From contig CAUYUJ010018323.1 of assembly GCA_963575745.1 (NCBI GenBank), positions 100,001 to 164,000 on the forward strand: a stretch of DNA of 64,000 nucleotides, given 5' to 3'. This DNA is from Prorocentrum cordatum (lineage: Eukaryota > Sar > Dinophyceae > Prorocentrales > Prorocentraceae). Position numbers and translations under genes: made by a program. The notes beneath the pieces are model-generated. The model saw only the letters and a list, made by a program, of their open reading frames with translations. It searched no databases and was not told where the DNA came from. This document shows, in pieces, positions 1 through 10,600 of the stretch (positions are counted from its first letter, which is position 1; every line of letters begins with the position of its first letter).

Positions 1-61
1 CTCCTGGCCCCCGCCCCCCCGGCGAACGCGGCGGCTGCGTCGTCTGTCCTCGTTCGCCCAG

Positions 62-352
62 GACGAGGCCATGAGCTACGAAGAGCCGGGGCTCCCGTTC
101 TTTGCGACGGACGCGAAGTCGCCGCTGTGCGGCACGGCCGGCGCGCCCATGCCCGGGCCGTCGCCGTCGACGCCGCCGCCGGGCACCCCCGGCGAGTTCG
201 CGCTCCGCTCGGCGCCAGCGGCGGGCACCTCCCGCGAGCTCGCGCGCCGCGCGGCGCCAGCGGCGGCGGCGCCGCCGCCCGGGGTGGCATTCGTCCTGGC
301 CCACGCGGCGCCGCCGCTGAGGGGCCGCAGCCGCAGCCGCAGCCGCAGCCGC
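62..352 (+). CDS. SR-rich exon, possible N-terminal exon
   Basis: A CAG acceptor at 60-61 opens a frame that holds an ATG at 71 (MSYEEPGLPFF) and runs through Pro/Ala-rich sequence into (SR)n ending SRD. The donor could be GA at 353 or GT at 358. Phase matching with the 760 exon favours GA. Whether the ATG at 71 is the true start cannot be decided, because the window opens at the acceptor. Confidence 0.4.
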
Positions 353-3300
353 GACAGGTTCGGCAGCGCGTCTGGGGGGGGGGGGAGGAGAGGGAGTGGG
401 CTTTCTCGGAAAGCTCAGAAGGCAGGAAATCTCCAAGCCTTCTTCGAAAACGCAGCGGGCTTCTCAGATGGCAGGAGTGCCTCTGGGAAGTCCCGCCGCC
501 TTCTGAGCGAGAAGGCCTGCCCCCATCTCATCTCGCTTCCCCCCGGGCTCGCCGCCGGCAGGCGCCGGCGCAGGAGCCGCTCCCGCGGCGAGAACTACCT
601 GCACCTTCGGCGCAAGGTTGCGGCTTTTGCCGTGGGCGGCCCTGGCCCCGGGCGCCCCCTTTTCGCGCCACGTTGGAACCGCATGGCCCATGGCCCCATG
701 CGGTTCCAACGTGGCGCGAAGAGCGGGAGGGGGGCTCGGGCCAGGGCTGCCGCTGGCAGACTCCGAAGGTCATCCGGCTCGAGGACAAGGTCGAGCGCCT
801 CGAGCAGATCGCGGCGACCTTGATGGGCCAGATGGGCGCGCCAGGCTCGGCGGCGCCCGCAATGGGGGCGGCGCGGGGCGGGGGGGGGCCTGCCCGAGGG
901 GAAATAAATGGGACACGAGGCTCATGAGATACGGTTTTAAGTTTTGAGAGGGGGATTGGGGACATGAGGCTCATGGGATACGGTTTGGTTTGAAATGGGG
1001 ACAGAGGCTCATGAGGAATGGGGGCGTCCAAGAAGCCCCCCCCTTCCCAGTGCGGCAGGCCCCGCCCCCCCTCGCGCCCCCCCTGCGCGTGGGCCGCCAT
1101 GAGGCCCAGCAGGCAGCAGCGGCGGTGGCTTCTCGCGCATCGGCGAGGTGCGCGGGCGCCGCGACGATTCGCGCAGCCCGTCGAGGGGCCGCTCGCCGCG
1201 CGGTTGGACGTGACGTGAGCCGCTGCGCCGAGCGGGCATAGGCGCGCGCCAGTCGACGGTGACCACGACGACGAAGACAAAGGCCACGACGGCGACGACG
1301 ACGACGACGCCCCGGCAGTCCAGCCGTAAGAGCTGGCGCACGCGCCCCGTAGTTCTTTCGGCAGGCGCGATCGCCTGCCCTGGATGGTTTCCCCCGGGGC
1401 CGTAGCGGACCCGAAGAGCTTCCCCAGGATCAGTTTTTCATCCTGGGTTCGTTTTTTATGGTCTTGGGCCCGAAAACGGCCCCCAGAAGCCGAAAACGAC
1501 GAGAAACCTCTTCGAACTTCGAACCCCGAACCTCCACGAAAAAATCAACGAAAAATCAAGGAGGAGGGGCCCCCTCAGCCCTTCGGGGAAACCCTCCACC
1601 AGCCTCCTCCTTCTGCCGCGCTCGCGCGCAGGAGCGCGCGCAGGGGCGCGCGCAGAGCACGGCTCGCGCTGCAGCCCCCTCACTCTGCCGCGCTCGCGCG
1701 CCGAGCGCGGCTCGCGCTGCAGCGGCGCCGAGCTACTCCAGATTTCGTAATAAAGAGGGGGGGGGGTGGGTCTCATTTCGGGGGGGGGGTCTTTTTCCAG
1801 GCTATCTTGGAGGGCCTGGGGGGGGGGGGGGTCTGGGGCCCGCTGTTTTTGGAGGGGTTCTTTCCCGCTGGGGGGGGGGGAGGGGCCTGAAATGGCTCGT
1901 CTGGGAGGGTCCAGATCCCCCTCCTTTATTGCGAAATTCTGAGGGGGGCCCAACGTTCAAAGGGTGAGCAGTATGTGGTTTTACGGTAATCACATACTGC
2001 GTTATTGGTTATACTCACCCTTTACTTTTTTTTATTTGCAGGCTTATTTCTATTTTTATGAATCTTGGGCCCCTGTCTCCTTTTCAGGGCCCGCTGGCAG
2101 CGACGGTCGGCCCCCCGGCGAACGCGGTCGGCCTGCGTCGAAAATAAAGTGGCGTTGTTGGAGGGGAAAGAGAGGGAGGAGGAGGATAAGGAGGAGGAGG
2201 AGGAGGAGGAGGAGGAGGAGGAGGAGGAGGAGGAGGAGGAGGAGGAGGAGGAGGATGGGGAGGAAGAAGAGGAGGGGGAGGAAGAGGAGGAGCAGGGGGA
2301 GGGGGAGGAGGAGGGGGGAGGGGAGGAGGAAGAGGAGGAGAAGGATGAGGAGGGGGAGGAGAAGGAGGAGGAGGAGGTGGATTTTGCGAAGGTGAGAGGA
2401 GGAGGTGAGGAGGAGGAGGAGGAGGAGGGAGGAGGAGGAGGAGGAGGAGGAGGATGGGCAGGGGCCCCCGCCCCCGCCTGCTTTCTGCCGCGTCGTTTTC
2501 GCCGTCCGCCTTCTCATCCCCCACTCCAGCTCGCACAGTCAACCCGCATAATACGGATGAGCAACTTCCCAAGGGTACCCTTGCATCCCTGAGGTTTGCT
2601 TTGCGCCATTAGGCGCTGCATCTTCGATTAAAAACGTCAACATGGCCTTCCAAGGCCCTTGCGTCCTTATCGTGCATCCTTATTATCTGGGTTGATTGTA
2701 CTGTACTCCTACCCCCTCCAAGCCAGCGCGGGTATGCCCGCGGATACTGCTTTTCCCTCCTGCCCCCCCCAGGGCCCTCTGTGGTCGGTGCCCCCCCCCG
2801 TCTCTCCCCTTCTCGCCCCCTGACCTTCCCACCTCTCCGCCTCCTCCTCCTCCTCCCCGGGTCCTCCCCCCTGTCCTCCTCGTCCTCCTCCGTCTCCTCC
2901 TCCTCCCCCTTCCATCTCCTCCTCCTCCTCCTCCTCCTCCTCTCCCCGATCAATCTTCCGCCCCCCCTCTTCCCTCCCCCTCTGGAAGAGCACGGGCAGA
3001 GAGGGCGGGCAGAGGGGCGGAGAAGCGCCCGCCCTCTCACTAGGCGGGCAGCAGCAGCGCCGACGAGCCGCCAGCCCCGGCGGCGGCGCTGCAGCCTGGG
3101 GCGCCAGCGGCGGCGGCGCCAGCGGGGCCAGCGCCGCCAGCGCCCCCGCCGGCGGCGCCGGCGCCTGCAGGGCGACGCAGGCGGGGCCGCCAACCAGCGC
3201 TGCCGGGCACCGCCTTCGGCCTGCGCGCCGCTCTGAAGAGGAAGCAGGCGCAGGTCAACAGGCGATTGGGCGAGGGAATCGGGGCGGCGGAGGAGGGGGA

Positions 3301-3370
3301 GGAGGGAGGAGGATGCAGACGACGATGATGATGCTGATGATGATGATGATGATGATGACGATGATGATGC

Positions 3371-3408
<38 letters not shown>

Positions 3409-4401
3409 GTGGAGGAGGTGGACGAGGCGGAGGAGGATGGGGGAGGATGGCAGCGCCCTCAGCGAGCGGCCCCAGGGCCTCTTGGACAGTCATGGAGGCC
3501 TCTTGAGCCGTTGTGGCGCCGTCTTGGGCCCTCTCGGGTCCGTCCTGCGGTTCGGTTCCCCTGCGCCGTCTGGGGGCGAGACCCTGGGGGCCTCTGGGGC
3601 CGTCTTGGAGCGTCGGAATTGGAAAATGCGACAGCCCCAAAAGCTATTTGCAAATCGCTGAGTTCTGCCTCTATGGGCCCTCTTGGGATGCATCTGGGAG
3701 GCCTCTTGGGGCGTCTTGAAGCGCGCTGAGGCCGCGTCGGAGCGTCATGCAGCGAGGCGCCTGAATAAGGAGCACTTACTTTTCAAAAGGGGCTCGGTCG
3801 TTCCTTCGGTTTGCATGCGTTCCGCTACCTTTGTGGCGGCGAGCCCCCCCGGTGTTCCTTAAGATTGTGGACGCGCAGTTTCGTTTTGTCGATCAGGGCG
3901 GCTAGAAAGGGGCTCGGCCGTTCCTTCGGACTTCATGGACTTACTTGGGAAAAAACGGGCTTCGTTCCTTATTTATCGTTCCTTAGGTAAGGGCCCTCAC
4001 TGTAGACCGTCTGGAGGCTCTCTGAGGCCTCTCTCTCGGTCCGTCTTGAAGGATGGAAGGGTTGCTCGAGGACTGCCCCCGTTGGTACCCTCGCGGCCGT
4101 TCTTTCCATGCTGCGCGGAGCTCGAGAAGAGTGCTGACAAGGTGGAGCGTCCTGTCGGCGATGAAACCTTGAGCGCTCGCTGAGGACCCGATCATGGCCA
4201 TCCTAAGGGGCGGGGGGGGGGGGGGCAATTTCGACGACTCAGCCCAGCCCCGGCTTCGATCGACCCGGCCTCAATCACGGCCTCGGCGTAAGACGGGGCG
4301 ACGGCGCGGCTATATTTTTTTTTTTTTTTTTTTTTATTTTTTTTATTTTTTTTTTTTTTTTTTTTTATGCTGACGACTGGCGACGGACGACCGACGACGA
4401 C

Positions 4402-4462
<61 letters not shown>

Positions 4463-4501
4463 TACGATGGCGACGACGACGAACGACGATGACGGCGACG
4501 A

Positions 4502-4544
<43 letters not shown>

Positions 4545-5330
4545 CGATGAGCAGTCTGAGATCAGCACAACCAACCGCCCCATAGTGGGGGTGAAGAACT
4601 TTCCAAGGGTTGCCCTTGCATCCTTGAGGGCCCCCTTGCGTCCTTAAGTTTTGCATCCTCGAAATGCGTCAACGTGGCCTCCCGAGGCCCTTGCATCCTT
4701 ACCGCGCATCCTTATTGTCCGAGTTTTGTCGCCCCCTCAGGAGCGGCATCAGCCTCCGCGTGAAGACGTCGAAGCCCGCGGGGCGCGACGCAGAGGCGAA
4801 GAAGACGCTGGAGGTGGCGCCTTCGTCCTCGACGCCCCTCGTTTCCCCTTCCTCGTCGCCCACTTCGCGTCGTCCTTCCCCGTCGCCATCCTTGCCCCCT
4901 CCCGCCCCCGAGCTTGCTCCTCCCCGCCCTCCTCCCGCCCTGGGATCCGACCCCCCCCCCCCGGCCCCAGGTGGAGGTCAAGCGGACCAAGGCCGAGGGA
5001 AAGGGCGGCGCCAGGCAGCTCCCCCCCCGCTTGCGCCTCGAGGCGGCCTTCGACAAGGAGACCCGGTTCGACTCCTTGGCCTCCAAGTACGGCATGTGCA
5101 GCAACTCGATGCGCAGCAACTCGGTCTGGGTGGCCAGCGCGTATCTGGTCCTCTGGCGAGAGATCCGCCCCCCTTCCCATCGTCGTCGTCGTTGTCGTCT
5201 ACATCGTCGCCGCATCCGCCGCCGCCGCTGTCGTCGCCGCCGTCGTCGCTGTCGTCGTCATCGTCGTCGTCGTCGTGGCAATCTTCGTCGTCGGCGTCGT
5301 GGCACTCGTCGCGTTCGTCGTCGTCGTCGC

Positions 5331-5362
<32 letters not shown>

Positions 5363-5470
5363 CGGTCGTGGTCGTCGTCGTCGCGAGGGGGCGCCAGACG
5401 GGATGGTGGCGATGACGAGACGTGGACGGGGGAGAAGGGGGAGGCGGGCGAGGAGGAGAAGGAGGAGGTG

Positions 5471-5506
<36 letters not shown>

Positions 5507-7355
5507 TGGGAGGACGAGCCCACCCGCGCGCTTGATGGCGGCGCGCACGGCCGATGCGCGGGCCTCAGCTCCCAGCGCGAGTGGCTGGAGCACATGGCGC
5601 TCGCAGCCGAGGCCCACCCGCCTACCTGCGTCTGCGTCGCCCGCAAGTGGGACGAGACGCGGGAGAAGGTGAGCATCGAGGGTGTGCAGGACGACGTCGA
5701 GCTGATGGTGTCCTCCGCTCGCGTGGCGGCGCTCTGGCCCGGCAAGCCCATCGTGTGCGTGGACGTGGCCCTCCCGCCGGTCCCCCTGGTGAACACTAGT
5801 TCCCAAGATCTGTACGCAGGTGGGCGGCGTTCAATATCGATTCGTCTTCGTCGGCGTCGTCGTCGTCGTCGACGCGATCGTCGTCGTCGTCCGTCGTCGT
5901 TATCGTCGTCGGCGTGGTCGTCGTCTTCATCGGTGTTGTCGTCTTCGGCGTGGTCGTGATCGTCGTCGTCGTCGGTGTCGTCGCTTTCGTGATCGACCTC
6001 GCGATCGTCGTTGTCGTCGACGTCGTCGTCGTCGGCGTCGTCTTCGTCGTTGTCACCGTCGTCGTCGCGATTGTCGTCGTCGTCGCAATTGCCGTCGTCG
6101 TCGGTAGTCGTTATCCTCGTCGGCGTTGTCGTCGTCTTTGTCGGCGTTGCCGTCGTCGGCGCGATCGTGATCGTCGTCGTCGGCGTTGTCGCCGTCGCGA
6201 TCGACATCGCGATCGTCGTTGTCATTGTCGTCGTCATGGTGGTGGTCGTCGTCGCCGTCGTCGTCATCGCCGTCGTCGTCGTCGTCGTGGTCGTCCTCGT
6301 CGCCGTCGTCGCGATCGTCGTCGTCGTCGTCGCCCTCGTCGCCCTCGTCGTCTGGTCGTCGCCCCTCCCAGCCTTGTACGAACACCCGCTGCTCAAGTTC
6401 CTGCACCCGCTGTTGCGCCGGATCATGCGCGCTGCTCGTGTAAAGGCGATCACTTACGAGGTGGACGGCGCGGCGGGCAATGACAAGCTCGTGCACTCGA
6501 TCAAGGGCGCGCTTGAGCATGCTGAGGTTATGCGCGGGGGGGAGGGGGCAACGATGGCGACGACGGCGACGCCGACCGTGGCGACGACGACGACCGCGAC
6601 GCCGCCGACGACGGCGACGACGACGGCGACGCCGGCGACAGCGACGAGGATGACGACAAAGACCGAGATAGCGACGACGACGCCGCCGACCACGACGACG
6701 ACGCCGCCGACCACGACGATCGACGCCGCCGACGACGGCGACAGCGACGACGAGGCCGACGGCGGCGACGACGACGACCATCAGCGACCACGGAGACGTC
6801 GACGATGACAACCGAGACGGGGTTGACGACGACGATGACGACGGCAACGACCATGGCGACAACGCCAACGACGACAATCTCGACAACGACGACCGTCGCC
6901 AGGTGGACCCCGTCGAGATGGACGAGGTGCTGCTGTGTGGGAACCACCAGGGCCACCTGATCAGTCTGTCGTTGATCGGATGCTTGACCGAGGGGATCAT
7001 CAACGATGTCTACGCGATCAGTAACTTCCTCGGCGGGGCGGGCCACTGGAACCGCTTCAAGAAAGCCTTGTGGAAGGCGGTCGACGGCGCGCTTATCGTG
7101 AAGCACGCGCCGCCGCCTGACGGCGCGTACGCCCGCGCCTTCATCGACGTGATACTCAGGCTCGCTCGGCCGGGTCAGAACCGAGAGATATGGAGGGCAT
7201 ACTTGACTAGAGATATATACAGAGGGATTGAAATACATCATGTGTATGTTAATATTTATTAGCTCGTATTTATTTAATTACCCTATTTTTCTTTTGTTAG
7301 AGATAATAAATAAATATGATATATATATGGATATATTATAGAGAGAGATGGAGAG

Positions 7356-7430
<75 letters not shown>

Positions 7431-7565
7431 TGCGAGAGAGAGAGAGAGAGAGAAATAGAGAGGGAGAGACAGAAATAGCGAGAGGGGGATAGTGGAGGAA
7501 GAGATGGCGGAGGAGGGATGGGTGGGGAGACGGGAGGATGAGGGAAGATGGGGGCGGGGGGGAGG

Positions 7566-7605
<40 letters not shown>

Positions 7606-10600
7606 AGAGAGGAGGAAAAAAGAGAGAAATAGAGACAGAGAGAGATAGAGATAGAGAGGAGAGAGAGATAGAGAGAGAGAGAGGGAGAGAGAGAGAGAGA
7701 GAGAGAGACATACATACCGATGGGAGGCGCCAGGGTCGACAATGATGTTAACCGCTTTCCCAGTTCGCCGAGGAGCGAGCCATGCACGCGCAAGCATTGC
7801 CACGCCGGGAATGCCGATGACCACGTGGTGTCGTCGAAGCTCGCGGATGCCTTCATGGAGTTGTGGGCTGTCTTCAACGGCCATTGGTTTGCGAAGGTCA
7901 GGGCGCCCAAACCCTGCCCCCCCCCTTCTTCGCGTGCAGTTGGCGCGAGGGTTAGGAAAAACTTCAGTTTCGGAGGGGTGCCCTGATGGTCTGTGCCCGA
8001 TGGCCCCCGACATTGGGCAGCTCCTTGGTCTTGGCGTCTCCGTGGGGCTCTGGCCTTCTACGAAGGGGCTCGCGTTCTTGATCCGCGTTTCTGTGGCCAT
8101 GCCTCGGTTGCATCAGCTTCCCTCTCCTTCCCCCTTCTCCCCCCGGCCCCCCGCCCCCTCCCCGGGCCCTCCTTTTCCTCCACCCCCTCCCGCCCCCCTG
8201 CCGGGCCCTTCTCTTCAAGGAGCTCGTCCACCACTGCAAGAGGGGCGGGTCGTGCTGCGCCGGGCGCGACGATATGGAGCGCCGCCAGACGACAGTGGAC
8301 AAGGTCGGGGGGGTCCTCCCTCCCGAGCCGACGCGGGCCTTAACAGCAATACAGTAAAGACGCTGGGTGAGGAACACTTAGGGTTCAGAAGGGGCTCGGC
8401 GTTCCTTGCATGTCCTTCAGGTTCTCTCGAGGGCCCTGGCAGGACATCCAGGTCTAGCTTGGAGGAAAAAGGGGCCTCGTTCCTTATTTATCATTCCTTA
8501 GGTCAGCGGCCTGACTGTCGTAGTTGTCGTCGCTTATGCGTCGTCGCCCCGGTCTTGTCATCGTCGCGTCATCGTTTCGTCGTTACCTCGACGTCGTCGT
8601 CGTCGTCGTTGTGACGTCGTCGGCATTGTCGTCGCTAGATTATCGCCGCTGCCCCTCCCTGCAATGCTGCAGCGGCTGTCAGTAGGTGCCGGCAGTGGCT
8701 CATGCCGCCAATTTGGAGTCATTGCGGGCGGATACTTGCGGCCCGTTCCAGCCCTTATCGGCGGCCCCTTGCCTCAGGCGGTTGCGGCTTTGAACGCGAC
8801 GATCTTCAGGAAGAAGCCGTCGAAGGCGTCCTCGAACAAGTGGAACAAACTAGTTCCCTCGATTGACTGGTGGACTTTCAGCATGAGCATCTGCAACATC
8901 GCGGCCGTGATCGTGCCCGTCGCCATGCAGCAGCTTAGTGTGACGTACGACGCCATGAAGGCGAAGCTCGAGCGCCTCGTGGAGAGGACCCGGGGCTTGG
9001 ATGTGGCGGTCCAGGCCGAGCTCAATTCTTGACGCTTCGCGCATCCCCACCAGCCCATCCAGAAACGATGCCCAGGGGAGTTGAGTTGATCAGGGAAGTG
9101 GGTGAGCATACAGAGGGACACAGGGCCTGGGACACTGTCGCCCTCCAAGAGGGGGGGGGATTGATGAGGAATCGGAGGCGGAGGAGGAGGAGGAGGAGGA
9201 GGAGGAGGAGGAGGGATGGAGGAGAAGGAAGAGTAGGAGGAATCGGCGGATGATGATGACGATGATGATGATGATGGTGATGGTGATGGTGATGGTGGTG
9301 GTGATGGTGATGATGATGATGGTGATGTTGATGATGCTGATGTTGATGGTGATGTTAATGATGATTATGCTGATTATGATGATGATGCTGATGAGTGGGA
9401 GGAGGAGGAGGAGGAGGAGGAGGAGGAGGAGGAGGGGGAGGGGGAGGAGGAGGAGGAGGGAGGAGGAAGAGGAGGAGGACGACGATAAAAGGGCGATCAG
9501 AAGAGCCAGAGGCCTCTTGCATGCCTCTCGGAGTCTCCTCGGATGTCTCTTGGGAGCTTTTTGGAGGCCTCTTGGGGCGTCTTGGGGGCCTCTTGGCGGC
9601 CCCGGGGGTCTCTTGGAGCGTCTTGGGTGCCTCTTGGAGGCCTCTTGGGGCCATCTTGAGGCCTCTTGGGGTCCTCTTGGAGGCCTCTTGGGGCTTCTTG
9701 GGGGCCTCTTGGGGCCATATTGGGCGCCTCTTGGGGCCTCCTGGGCTCCTCTTGGGGCCATCTTGGAGGAGATCGATCAAAGAAGGGGGGGGGGGTCCTA
9801 ACTTAGCGCCGCCCCTCGGGAGCTCCCAAAATCGCCTCTTGGGCCCCTCTTGGAGCGCTCTTGGAGCGTTCTTGGGTGCTCTTGGGGCCGTCTCGGGGCT
9901 CTCTTGGGCCTCTCTTGGGGCTCTCTTGGGCCATATTGGAGCCATATTGAGGCCTCGTAAGGCCATCGGAAGCCAAAAGGCGAGAAGACAAACATCATTG
10001 ATTTTCCATTTGTTTTTGAAGGATTTTGGCTTCTTGGCGGCCTCCTAGGAGGGCTCGAAGGCGTCTTGGGGCCGTCTTGGAGCGGTCTTGGGGTCTCTTG
10101 GGGCATCTTAGGAGCCAGCATGGGCCATCTTGGGCCGTCTTGAGCCATCTTGGAGGTCTTGGGCTCTCCGAGGCCCTCTTGGAGCCATCTTGGGCCATCT
10201 TGGACGCTCTGACCGCTCGCGGGGCGCCCCGTCCAGGTCCAGGGGAGGGGGTTAGGGGGAGGGGCAAACCCCTCCCCGAAGGGGAAGAAGGAGGGGTGGA
10301 AGAGGAAACGCCCTAAACCACCTACGCCCAGAGGGCTGGTTGGATTTCCACGCCGTGAGGGGGTCCAGGCTGACTCGCACTCTGAATGTGTGCTCGAGCG
10401 AGGTCTAGGGGCAGCGAATCCTAAGGATAATGCGATTGCGCTCCACTTGCTTCTCCCTAATCCGCCTTCCTTTCCCCCCGCCACGCGCCAGTGCCCATCC
10501 GCCCTGACATCCCCTACCCTTTTCGGCACTTTCGCTGCGCATTCTCCCCGCCTCCTCCACCCCCCTCGTCACCTCGTCTTTCCTCTCCCTCCTCGCCCTC

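Noticed and set aside
4978-6453. 491-residue minus-strand ORF rich in Asp and Thr
   Set aside because: It is the shadow of CGA/CGT microsatellites and of well-supported plus-strand exons.
7283-8100. Minus-strand Ser/Leu-rich ORFs
   Set aside because: Translation of the (GA)n tract; no splice or motif support.
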